A stretch of 64,000 nt of DNA from Brevundimonas aurantiaca (GTDB lineage: Bacteria; Pseudomonadota; Alphaproteobacteria; Caulobacterales; Caulobacteraceae): the NCBI RefSeq assembly GCF_014199955.1, contig NZ_JACHOQ010000001.1:124001-188000 (forward strand), read 5' to 3'. The number at the start of each line of letters is the position of its first letter. Positions within the stretch are counted from its first letter, which is position 1. Positions 54,194 to 62,153 of this stretch are shown piece after piece. The notes beneath the pieces are model-generated. The model was given only the letters and a program-made list of their open reading frames with translations. It was not told the DNA's origin and made no database searches. The translations under genes and the position numbers were made by a program.

Positions 54194-54706
54194 ATGAAGA
54201 TCTTCGCCGCCGTCATCGCCGTCGCCTTGCCGGGCGGCGCCGTCGCCCAGAGCACGCCGCCTGAAGACCCGTCCCTGATCGCCTATCTGCAACAGCGCGC
54301 CGGCGAGGCGGCGGACACGACCCGCTACACCGCCGCCCTCACCCCCGACGGCAAGACGGCTTTGGTCTATCTGACCGGACCGACCTGGTGCGGATCGGGC
54401 GGATGCCGCCTGCTGGTTCTGGACCGCGACGGGTCCTCCTATCGCTCGGTCGGCGAGATCAGCGTGGCCCGCGCGCCCATTCGTCTTCTGGAACGCGAGG
54501 ATCACGGCCGGCGCGCTCTGGGCGTGCAAGTGGCGGGCGGCGGGATCATCCAGGGCTATGAGGCCGCCGTGCCGTTCGACGGGCGACGCTACGCCTCCAA
54601 TCCGACCGTCCCCCCGGCGATGAGGATCGATGATGCCCCGGGCGAAACCCTGATCCGGGCCGACGAGGCGGGGCGTCCGCTGACGCCGGCGCCTGACAAG
54701 CCTTGA
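54194..54706 (+). CDS. Secreted protein of unknown function
   Basis: A 170-residue protein with a signal peptide (MKIFAAVIAVALPGGAVAQ) and AAAGG 6 bases before ATG. The mature part contains TWCGSGGCRLLVL, two cysteines four residues apart that could form a disulfide or bind metal, and otherwise has a beta-rich pattern. The family is not recognised. It stands just upstream of the MsbA-like transporter gene (32 bases) and might be co-transcribed with it. Confidence 0.68.
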   Translation: MKIFAAVIAVALPGGAVAQSTPPEDPSLIAYLQQRAGEAADTTRYTAALTPDGKTALVYLTGPTWCGSGGCRLLVLDRDGSSYRSVGEISVARAPIRLLEREDHGRRALGVQVAGGGIIQGYEAAVPFDGRRYASNPTVPPAMRIDDAPGETLIRADEAGRPLTPAPDKP

Positions 54707-54738
54707 CTTGAGGGGCGGCTCAGACGACCGAAGGGCCG

Positions 54739-56562
54739 ATGAGCGAGCCCGCCCCCTCCATGCCCCTGCGCGCCCTGCTGGCGCGGATCTGGCGTGAATA
54801 TCTGAGCAGCCGCAAGGGATCATTGATCCTGTCGATCCTGTGCGCCGCCACGACAGGTCTGCTGACGGCGGCCCTGCTGAAGCTGCTGGAGCCGGCGGTG
54901 AACGGCCTGTTCCTCGGCGGCGACCAGCCGATCGTCCTGTTCGGCCGTTTCCGCTTCCCGGCGGACGAGGCCCTGATCGTCATCCCCGCCGCCATTCTGA
55001 CGGTGGCGGTGGTGCGGACCCTGGCGGCCCTGGGGCAGGCCGCCCTGGTCAATCGACTGGGCCATACGATCGTCGGCGACATCCAGATCCGCCTGTTCGG
55101 CGCCATGATCCGCGCCGATCTGGCCCGACTGCGCAGCCAGCATTCGGGCGGCTTCGTCTCCTCGGTCCTGTTCGACGCCAATCTGGTGCGCGAGGCCTTC
55201 ACCTCGGGCGTGGTCAACTACACCCAGAACCTGCTGACCCTGATCGCGGTGCTGATCTATATGGGGATCATTGATTGGCAGCTGACCATGGTGGTCCTGC
55301 TGGGCGTGCCCCTGGTGGCCCTGGTGCTGCGCCGGTTCGGGCGAAGGACGCGCAAGGCCGCCGTCGGCGCCATGGCCGAGACCGAGAACCTGTCCACCGC
55401 CCTGATGGAGAATCTGGACGGGGTCCGCCTGATCAAGATCGAGAACCGCGAGGCGGCCGAGCAGGATCGCGTGGCCGAGGTGGTGGCCCGTCGCCAGCGC
55501 CATGTCATCAAGGGCGCCAACGCCCGCGCCTTCGCCGGCCCGTCCAGCGACCTGGTCGCCTATGTCGTCGTCGCCGCCGTCATGGCCTATGCCGGATGGC
55601 GGGCCCAGTCGGGCGAGATGACGGTGGGCGGGTTCGCCGCCTTCATCGGCCTGTTGCTGGCGGCCGGCCAGTCGCTGCGCCAGGTCACGAACCTGGCCAC
55701 GGTGATGAGCGAAGGCTTCACCGCCGCGCGTCGCCTGTTCGCCGCCCTGGACATCGAGCCGGAAATCCGTGAGGCGGCCGACGCCGAGGCCCTGCCGTCC
55801 GGCCCGGTCGAGGTGGCGCTGGATCAGGTGTCCTTCGCCTATGCGGGGACGGACGCCCCGACCCTGGACGCCGTCTCCCTGCGGGTCGCTCCGGGCGAGA
55901 CGGTCGCCCTGGTCGGCCCCTCCGGCGGCGGCAAGAGCACCATCCTCAGCCTGTTGCCGCGCTTCTATGACGTCACGGCCGGGGCGGTGCGGCTGAACGG
56001 GATGGATATCCGTCAGGTGCGGATCAGCGATCTGCGCGACCACATCGCCCTCGTGACCCAGGAGCCCTTCCTGTTCGACGACACCATCGCCGCCAACATC
56101 GCCTATGGCCGGCCGGGCGCGACGCAAGCCCAGATCGAGGACGCCGCGCGGTCCGCCGCCGCCCATGACTTCATCACGGGCCTGCCGGACGGTTACGCCA
56201 CCCGTGCGGGCGAGGCGGGCCTGCGCCTTTCGGGAGGGCAGCGCCAGCGGATCGCCATCGCCCGCGCCTTTCTGAAGGACGCGCCCATCCTGCTGCTGGA
56301 CGAGGCGACCAGCGCCCTGGACACCGAGAGCGAGGCCCTGGTCCAGGCGGCGCTGGAGCGATTGATGGAGGGGCGCGCCACCCTGATGATCGCCCACCGC
56401 CTGTCCACCGTCAGGAACGCCGACCGCATCTATGTGATCGAGGCCGGGCGGGTGGTCGAGGAAGGGACGCATGACGCCCTGGTGGCCCGTGGCGGACTCT
56501 ACGCCCGCCTGGCCCGGCAACAGTCGCTGGACGGAACCCCGGCGGTCGAGGCCGTCGCGTGA
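54739..56562 (+). CDS. ABC transporter, MsbA-like (fused membrane and ATPase domains)
   Basis: A 607-residue half-transporter. The membrane domain with six helices spans about 25-320; the ATPase follows with Walker A GPSGGGKST (393-401), Q-loop VTQEPFLF, signature LSGGQRQR, Walker B ILLLDEATSALD and the His switch IAHRLS. Because it heads a run with DUF374, waaA and lpxK it very probably flips lipid A or a related lipid across the inner membrane, as MsbA does. Its last codons overlap the next start (GTGA). Confidence 0.9.
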   Translation: MSEPAPSMPLRALLARIWREYLSSRKGSLILSILCAATTGLLTAALLKLLEPAVNGLFLGGDQPIVLFGRFRFPADEALIVIPAAILTVAVVRTLAALGQAALVNRLGHTIVGDIQIRLFGAMIRADLARLRSQHSGGFVSSVLFDANLVREAFTSGVVNYTQNLLTLIAVLIYMGIIDWQLTMVVLLGVPLVALVLRRFGRRTRKAAVGAMAETENLSTALMENLDGVRLIKIENREAAEQDRVAEVVARRQRHVIKGANARAFAGPSSDLVAYVVVAAVMAYAGWRAQSGEMTVGGFAAFIGLLLAAGQSLRQVTNLATVMSEGFTAARRLFAALDIEPEIREAADAEALPSGPVEVALDQVSFAYAGTDAPTLDAVSLRVAPGETVALVGPSGGGKSTILSLLPRFYDVTAGAVRLNGMDIRQVRISDLRDHIALVTQEPFLFDDTIAANIAYGRPGATQAQIEDAARSAAAHDFITGLPDGYATRAGEAGLRLSGGQRQRIAIARAFLKDAPILLLDEATSALDTESEALVQAALERLMEGRATLMIAHRLSTVRNADRIYVIEAGRVVEEGTHDALVARGGLYARLARQQSLDGTPAVEAVA

Positions 56563-57242
56563 GGCCGCTGCGCAATCCGATCATCCAGTCCGCCCTGGCC
56601 TGGACCCTGGCCAAATGGATGCAGGTCTGTTTCGCCACCATCCGCTGGACCCATGAGAACCAGCAGGCGGCCGAGGCTGTCTGGGCGCAGGGCGGCGGGG
56701 TTCTGTGCGTCTTCTGGCATTCGCGCATTGGCCTGTCGCCCGCCTGCTGGCCGCTGGACCGAGCCCAGCCGGCCAAGGCCCTGATCTCTCTGTCGGCCGA
56801 CGGGGAGTTCATCGCCAAGGCGGTGGCGCGCCAGGGCTTTCCCGCCGTGCGCGGCTCATCGGCCAATAAGGACAAGGCGCAGAAGGCCAAGGGCGGCTCC
56901 CAGGCCCTGCGCGACGGGCTGAAGCAGCTCAAGGTCGGCGCCCTGGCCATCACCCCGGACGGCCCGCGCGGCCCGGTCAACATCATGGCCGAGGGCCTGC
57001 CGCTGATGGCGAAACTGTCCGGCGCCCCGGTCCTGTTCATCGGCCTGTCCTGCAATCCGGCGATCCGGCTGAACAGCTGGGATCGGGCGGTCCTGCCCCT
57101 GCCGTTCGGCAAGGGCGCCATTGTTTGGGATCGGGCCGACTATCCCGAGGGGGCCGACATGGCCCAGGTGACGCGCGACTGGACGGCGCGGCTGAATGCG
57201 GTCGAGGCGCGGGCGGATGCGATCACGGGTTTGAAGCCGTGA
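56559..57242 (+). CDS. DUF374 lysophospholipid acyltransferase-like protein
   Basis: A 227-residue protein of the DUF374 group, related to glycerolipid acyltransferases. CVFWHSRIGLS replaces the usual HX4D region, and ITPDGPRGP is the second conserved block. DUF374 proteins regularly neighbour waaA and lpxK in alphaproteobacteria and are thought to acylate lipid A, though direct evidence is limited. GTG start with a 4-base overlap on the ABC gene; its stop overlaps the waaA start likewise. Confidence 0.88.
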   Translation: MRPLRNPIIQSALAWTLAKWMQVCFATIRWTHENQQAAEAVWAQGGGVLCVFWHSRIGLSPACWPLDRAQPAKALISLSADGEFIAKAVARQGFPAVRGSSANKDKAQKAKGGSQALRDGLKQLKVGALAITPDGPRGPVNIMAEGLPLMAKLSGAPVLFIGLSCNPAIRLNSWDRAVLPLPFGKGAIVWDRADYPEGADMAQVTRDWTARLNAVEARADAITGLKP

Positions 57243-58531
57243 CGCCCCTGCCCCTGCTGGCCTATCGGCTGCTGACCCGCGCCCTGGAGCCCCTGGCGCC
57301 GCGCCTGCTGGACGCCCGCGCCGCAAGAGGCAAGGAGGACCCCGCCCGTGTCGATGAACGGATGGGCTTTACCCGGATCGAACGGCCCGAGGGCGACCTG
57401 GTCTGGCTGCACGGCGTCAGCGTGGGCGAGACCCTGTCCCTGCTGCCCCTGGTCGAACGGTTCGTAAAGGCGCGGCCGGATCTGACGGTTCTGGTGACGT
57501 CGGGCACGGTGACGTCCGCCCGGATTCTTGAGGACCGGCTGCCGAAGGGGGTGATCCACCAATATGCGCCGGTGGACGGACCGGGCGCGGTCGGCCGTTT
57601 CCTGGATCACTGGCGGCCTGCGCTTGCGGTCTTCGTCGAGAGCGAACTATGGCCCAATCTGCTGCTGGAGGCCCACCGGCGCGGGGTGAAGCTGGCCCTG
57701 GTCAGCGCCCGCATCACCGACAAGACGGTCGAGGGCTGGCGCCGGTTTCCGGCCTCGGCTCAAGCGGTGACGCGCGCCTTCGACCTGGTCCTGCCCCAGG
57801 ACGCCGCCTCCGCCGAGCGGCTGGAGCGGATGGGCGCCCGTGTCGACGACCTGGTCAATCTGAAGCTGGCGGGCGAGCCCCTGCCCCATGATACGGCCGC
57901 CTTCAGCCGTCTGAGCGCCGCCATCGGCGACCGGCCGGTCATCGTCGCCGCCAGCACCCATGAGGGCGAAGAGATCGCCATCGTCCGCGCCCTGGACAAG
58001 CTGAGCGAGCGCGTCTGCCTGATCCTGCTGCCGCGCCACCCTGAGCGCGGTCCCTTGATCGCGGAGGCCCTGCAGCGGGAGGGCGCAGCCTTCGCCATGC
58101 GCTCGCGCGGCGAGACCATCGGGCGCGACACGGACGTCTATCTGGCCGACACCTTGAACGAGATGGGGCTGTTCCTGCGTCTGGCCGATGTGGTGGTGAT
58201 GGGCGGCTCCTTCGCTCCGGCCCTGGGCCTGCCGGCGGTCGGCGGTCACAATCCACTGGAGCCCGCCCGGCTCGGGCGGCCGACGATAACCGGCCCCGAC
58301 GCCTCCAACTGGGCCAGCGTGACTGCGGCATTGGCCCAATCGGGCGGACTGATCCTGGTCCAGGCGCCCTGGGACCTGCCTCAGGCGGTCGCCCCTTTGC
58401 TGGCCGATCCAGCGGCGGCCAAGGCCATGGGCGAGCGCGCCCGCCGCGCGGCGGCCGAGGCGGGCGGGGATCTGGAGCGGCTGTGGTCCTGGCTCGCTCC
58501 GCTCACGCCGCAGAAGAGACCCCGGCGATGA
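57239..58531 (+). CDS. waaA: 3-deoxy-D-manno-octulosonic acid (Kdo) transferase
   Basis: A 430-residue GT-B glycosyltransferase that transfers Kdo from CMP-Kdo to the lipid A precursor at the inner membrane. Family motifs: WLHGVSVGE near residue 55, VFVESELWPN, NARxT-like SARITDKT, STHEGEE and GGHNPLEPA. Length is typical of WaaA. GTG start, 4-base overlap upstream and ATGA overlap downstream. The Glu of GVSVGET is the expected catalytic base. Confidence 0.95.
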   Translation: MTPLPLLAYRLLTRALEPLAPRLLDARAARGKEDPARVDERMGFTRIERPEGDLVWLHGVSVGETLSLLPLVERFVKARPDLTVLVTSGTVTSARILEDRLPKGVIHQYAPVDGPGAVGRFLDHWRPALAVFVESELWPNLLLEAHRRGVKLALVSARITDKTVEGWRRFPASAQAVTRAFDLVLPQDAASAERLERMGARVDDLVNLKLAGEPLPHDTAAFSRLSAAIGDRPVIVAASTHEGEEIAIVRALDKLSERVCLILLPRHPERGPLIAEALQREGAAFAMRSRGETIGRDTDVYLADTLNEMGLFLRLADVVVMGGSFAPALGLPAVGGHNPLEPARLGRPTITGPDASNWASVTAALAQSGGLILVQAPWDLPQAVAPLLADPAAAKAMGERARRAAAEAGGDLERLWSWLAPLTPQKRPRR

Positions 58532-59544
58532 AGCTGAACACGCCCCGCTGGTGGTATGTGCGCGACCGCGATCACGCCCGGATGACACGCACCCTGTTGA
58601 AGCCGCTGGGCTGGATCTGGGCTGGGGTCACGGCGCAGCGCATCGCGCGCACCGTTCCCCTTGATCCCAGCTGCGCGGTGATTTCGGTCGGCAATCTGAC
58701 GGTCGGCGGATCGGGCAAGACGCCGGTTGCGCGCGAGGCGCTGCGGCTGCTGCGCGCGGCGGGGGTGGAGGCCCGGGGCCTGTCGCGCGGCTATGGCGGG
58801 CGGCTGGAAGGGCCGGTCCGCGTCGATCCCGCCTTGCATACGGCCGAGGACGTCGGCGACGAACCCCTGATGCTGACCAGGGACGCGCCGGTCTGGATTT
58901 CACGCAATCGGGTCGCCGGCGCCGAGGCGGCCGTTACGGACGGGGCCGACGCCCTGGTGCTGGACGACGGACACCAGAACCCCGCCTTGAAGAAGACCGT
59001 CAGCCTGATCGTCGTGGATGGAGAGACCCGCGGCGACGAATGGCCGTTCGGGGACGGCTCGGTATTTCCGTCCGGCCCGATGCGCGAGCCTTTGAAAGCG
59101 GGGCTGGCGCGCGCCGACGCCGTTGTGGTGATGCTGCCGACCGATCTGGAGACAGCCGATCCTGAACTGCTGGCGGTCTTCGAGGGTCTGCCGATCTATC
59201 TCGCGAGACTGACGCCGCAGGGTCCGCCCCCGACCGGCCCACAGGTCGGCTTCGCCGGCATCGCCAAGCCGTGGAAGGTCGAGCGGTCGCTGAAGGCGGC
59301 GGGCTGCGATCTGGTCGACTTCGTCCCTTTCCCTGACCATGCGGCCTACAGCGACAAGGATATGGCGTTCTTGAAAGATCGGGCGGCGGTCTTTCGGGCC
59401 GGCCTTGTCACCACAGAAAAGGACTGGGTGCGGCTGACGCCCGATCAGCGCGCGCATGTGACCGCCTGGCCGGTCGTCGCCCGGTTTGAGGATGAGGCCG
59501 GCTTCGCCGCCTTCCTGACCCAGGCTGTTCAGTCGGCGCGGTAG
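58528..59544 (+). CDS. lpxK: Tetraacyldisaccharide 4'-kinase
   Basis: A 338-residue membrane-associated kinase that phosphorylates the 4' position of the lipid A disaccharide. MKLNTPRWWY and the N-terminal hydrophobic helix, Walker A VGNLTVGGSGKTP, LSRGYGG, GDEPLML and LDDGHQN are all canonical; FPDHAAYSD contains the conserved FxDH-like block. Translation is coupled to waaA by ATGA. It is the last gene of the lipid A run; its 3' end overlaps the convergent amidohydrolase gene by 16 bases. Confidence 0.95.
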   Translation: MKLNTPRWWYVRDRDHARMTRTLLKPLGWIWAGVTAQRIARTVPLDPSCAVISVGNLTVGGSGKTPVAREALRLLRAAGVEARGLSRGYGGRLEGPVRVDPALHTAEDVGDEPLMLTRDAPVWISRNRVAGAEAAVTDGADALVLDDGHQNPALKKTVSLIVVDGETRGDEWPFGDGSVFPSGPMREPLKAGLARADAVVVMLPTDLETADPELLAVFEGLPIYLARLTPQGPPPTGPQVGFAGIAKPWKVERSLKAAGCDLVDFVPFPDHAAYSDKDMAFLKDRAAVFRAGLVTTEKDWVRLTPDQRAHVTAWPVVARFEDEAGFAAFLTQAVQSAR

Positions 59545-60854
59545 ACCACGCCGCCCTTCATTACGAACCTCATCCGCTCCAGCTCGGTGACGTCGCTCAG
59601 GGGATCGCCGGAGACGGCGACGATGTCGGCCGGCATGCCCGGCGCGATCCGCCCGGCCTCGCTGGAGATGCGCAGATGTTCGGCGGCGCCGACGGTGGCG
59701 GCCTGGACGGCCTCCAGCGGAGTCAGGCCGGCGCGGACCAAGAGGGCGAACTCCTTGGCGTTGTCGCCGTGGGCGGAGACGCCGCTGTCGGTGCCGAAGG
59801 CGATTTTGACGCCGCCCTGGTGGGCGCGGCGCGCCATCTCCAGCATCTTCGGCCCCGCCTCCAGCGCCTTGGCGGTCTGGGCGGGAGTGAAGAAATTGTC
59901 TGGCCCGGAGGCGACGCGCGCGACGAAATCCCCCGCCAGCAGGGTCGGCACGAGCCAGGCGCCGTTCTGCTTGAACAGGCGGATCGACTGGTCGTCCAGA
60001 TAGGTGCCGTGTTCGATGGAATCGCCGCCGGCGCGCAGGAAGGCGTTGATGCCGTCGACGCCGTGAGCGTGAGCCGTGACCTGGCGGCCCATCCGGTGAG
60101 CGCTTTCAACGATGGCGGTCAGTTCGGGATCACTGAACTGCTGGTTCAGACCGGCGGCGGTGTTGGACAGGACCCCGCCGGTGGCCGTGATCTTGATGAT
60201 GTCGGCGCCGGCGCGGATCTGGGTGCGGACCGCGCGCATACAGTCTTCCGGTCCCGAACAGACGCTTTCGGGCGACAGCAGGTGCAGGACGTCGGCGCGG
60301 AAGCCGTTGGCGTCGCCGTGGCCGCCGTGAACCGACACGGCCGAGCCCGCTGCAATGATGCGCGGCCCCGGCACGTCGCCCGCCTTCACCGCCTCGCGCA
60401 GGGCGAAGATCGCTTCGTTGTCGGCCCCGAGATCGGCGACGGTGGTGAAGCCCGCCATCAGGGTGCGGCGCGCATAGCGGGCGCCGACCATGGCCTGGGC
60501 GGCCTCTGACTGGGTCACCTCCTCCAGCCGCGAATTGGGGTTTTGCTGGCCGGTCAAGTGGACGTGGCTGTCGATCAGACCCGGCAAAACGAAGGAGTCC
60601 CGCAGGTCGATGACCCGGCCGTGCGCCGGATCGCCGACGAAGCCGTCGCGAATATCGACGACTTGGTTCCCGCTGATCACGAGAGTTTTACTGCGCTGCA
60701 CAACGCCGTTCGACGGATCCGCCAGCAGCCGCCCCGCCTCGACGAAGGTGACCACAGGGGGTCCGGAAAGTCCAACCCCTGCGGGGGTTTGCTGAGCCGC
60801 CGCCGCCGAAGCGGACGCCAGCAGCACCGACAAAGCCAGGATCAAACGCTTCAT
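59529..60854 (-). CDS. Exported amidohydrolase (imidazolonepropionase-like)
   Basis: A 441-residue metal-dependent hydrolase with a signal peptide (MKRLILALSVLLASASAAAAQQ). Metal-site motifs: DSHVHL, carbamylated Lys in DIIKITATGG, TAHAHG and SIEHGTYL, and FGTDSGVSAHG; the closing GRIAPGMPADIVAVSGDP is the typical amidohydrolase C terminus. Relatives include Xaa-Arg/Xaa-Pro dipeptidases and carboxypeptidases from Caulobacter, so a periplasmic dipeptidase is likely. GGGAGGG precedes ATG. It overlaps the 3' end of lpxK tail to tail. Confidence 0.92.
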   Translation of the reverse strand: MKRLILALSVLLASASAAAAQQTPAGVGLSGPPVVTFVEAGRLLADPSNGVVQRSKTLVISGNQVVDIRDGFVGDPAHGRVIDLRDSFVLPGLIDSHVHLTGQQNPNSRLEEVTQSEAAQAMVGARYARRTLMAGFTTVADLGADNEAIFALREAVKAGDVPGPRIIAAGSAVSVHGGHGDANGFRADVLHLLSPESVCSGPEDCMRAVRTQIRAGADIIKITATGGVLSNTAAGLNQQFSDPELTAIVESAHRMGRQVTAHAHGVDGINAFLRAGGDSIEHGTYLDDQSIRLFKQNGAWLVPTLLAGDFVARVASGPDNFFTPAQTAKALEAGPKMLEMARRAHQGGVKIAFGTDSGVSAHGDNAKEFALLVRAGLTPLEAVQAATVGAAEHLRISSEAGRIAPGMPADIVAVSGDPLSDVTELERMRFVMKGGVVYRAD

Positions 60855-60968
60855 TGATCGCCCTCCCGCGACGCCTCGCCGCAAAATCGCCCCACAAGGC
60901 TCAGGTTGCCTCGGTCGTAACGGTTTGAAACAAACACCTCCGAAGACAAACCGCAACGAGGGCGTCGC

Positions 60969-61655
60969 ATGCGGCTTTCGAGACGAGGACTCATTCTGGG
61001 CGGCTCGGCCATGCTGGCGGGGTGCGCCAGCGCCAGCGCCACGGCCCCCGTGACGACGGCGGCGCTCCAGCCCGTCGCGGCCCCGGTGGTCGTTCCCCCG
61101 GTTCAGACCGTCAGCGTGACCCCGCCGCCGCTGGATCCTCGCGGCGCCGTTCCGAAAGATCTGATGGACCGGGCCATGGCGGCCCTGGACGTCCACCACC
61201 GCAAACTCCCCCTGCGTGACCGGATGTATCTGGTCGATTTCAAGAAGTTCTCGGGCGACGAGCGGCTGTACGAGGTCGATCTGATCGCAGGCGAGGTCAA
61301 GGTGCTGCGGACCTGCCACGGCCGGGGCTCCGACCCCGACCATTCCGGCTATGCGCGCCGCTTTTCCAACACGCCCGATTCCAACATGTCCTCGATCGGC
61401 GCCTACGCCACGGCCGGCGCCAGCTGGGGCAAGCAGCAGGGGCCGAACGTCCTGCTGGACGGGCTGGAATACACCAATGACAAGGCCCGCGAACGCGCCA
61501 TCATCGTTCACGGCGCCGACTACGCCGACCCGGACTTCCTGGCGCGCGAAGGCAAGCTGGGCCGCAGCTACGGCTGTTTCTCGGTGGCCCATACCGACTT
61601 GCCGGAGCTGCGCGAGCGGATGGGCGAAGGCCGGCTGCTGTTCGCCTGGGCGTAA
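60969..61655 (+). CDS. Murein L,D-transpeptidase catalytic-domain lipoprotein
   Basis: A 228-residue lipoprotein (LAGC near residue 19, preceded by a twin-arginine-like LSRRGLILGG). The domain from about residue 65 matches the YkuD_2-type L,D-transpeptidase family: YLVDFKKFSGDERLYEVDL, ACHGRGSD-like TCHGRGSD, FSN, IVIHGA-like IIVHGADY and the nucleophile cysteine in GRSYGCFSV. It probably modifies peptidoglycan cross-links in the periplasm. A Pro/Val/Ala linker precedes the domain. Confidence 0.88.
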   Translation: MRLSRRGLILGGSAMLAGCASASATAPVTTAALQPVAAPVVVPPVQTVSVTPPPLDPRGAVPKDLMDRAMAALDVHHRKLPLRDRMYLVDFKKFSGDERLYEVDLIAGEVKVLRTCHGRGSDPDHSGYARRFSNTPDSNMSSIGAYATAGASWGKQQGPNVLLDGLEYTNDKARERAIIVHGADYADPDFLAREGKLGRSYGCFSVAHTDLPELRERMGEGRLLFAWA

Positions 61656-61658
61656 GGC

Positions 61659-61934
61659 TTATCCCTCGGGCCGTCGGGCCGAGTGGCGGATGGTGATTAT
61701 GCGAATCTCGCTGGGCAGGATGGCGTAGCGGATCACATAGGGGCGGATCGAGACCGCCTCGCGAAGCCCATGGCGTATTTGCCTGCCGCGATCCGGAAAG
61801 GCGCTCAGACTTTCGGCCAGATCGATCAGGCGAACCGCCAGGCGGATCGCCGCCGGCGGGCTGAAACCTTGCACATAGGACTGTATGGCGATCAGGTCTT
61901 CCCGAGCTTGCTCGGTCCAGACTACTCGCCGCAT
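61659..61934 (-). CDS. RelE/ParE-family toxin
   Basis: A 91-residue protein with the ParE pattern: VVWTEQAREDLIAIQSYV, then helix pair with FPDRGRQI and a C-terminal strand set PYVIRYAILPSEIRIITIRHSARRP. ParE toxins inhibit DNA gyrase; RelE relatives cleave mRNA, and this one looks ParE-like. Its start overlaps the end of the antitoxin gene by 13 bases, the standard toxin-antitoxin arrangement. It is 3 bases from the stop of the convergent transpeptidase gene. Confidence 0.9.
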   Translation of the reverse strand: MRRVVWTEQAREDLIAIQSYVQGFSPPAAIRLAVRLIDLAESLSAFPDRGRQIRHGLREAVSIRPYVIRYAILPSEIRIITIRHSARRPEG

Positions 61935-62122
61935 TTCGGCGGCGGGAGCGGATTGTCCGTTCCCCAAGACAGAAGCCACCGCTTTACGGCTTCATGGCTC
62001 ACGACCCGCCCGGCCTCGGCGTCGGCGAGACCACGCAGGGTCGCCGCCTCGTCCGCCGCGTCGTCGGCGATGTCGAAGACGCCCGGCTCGTCGTCATCTT
62101 CGTGGTACGCGGGATCAGCCAT
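61922..62122 (-). CDS. Antitoxin of ParE-type toxin
   Basis: A 66-residue acidic protein: the first 30 residues are rich in Asp/Glu/Ala (HEDDDEPGVFDIADDAADE), then GLADAEAGRVVSHEAVKRWLLSWGT, a motif recurrent in antitoxins of this group. The C-terminal part is expected to wrap the toxin. It precedes and overlaps the toxin gene, so it is translated first. Autoregulation of the pair is likely from family behaviour, though no operator is obvious. Confidence 0.85.
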   Translation of the reverse strand: MADPAYHEDDDEPGVFDIADDAADEAATLRGLADAEAGRVVSHEAVKRWLLSWGTDNPLPPPKCGE

Positions 62123-62153
62123 GGCGCGAGCCTACCACACCCCGCCGATACGG

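Noticed and set aside
54820..56520. 566-codon minus-strand frame opposite the MsbA-like transporter
   Set aside because: Mirror frame; the ABC transporter motifs on the plus strand are complete.
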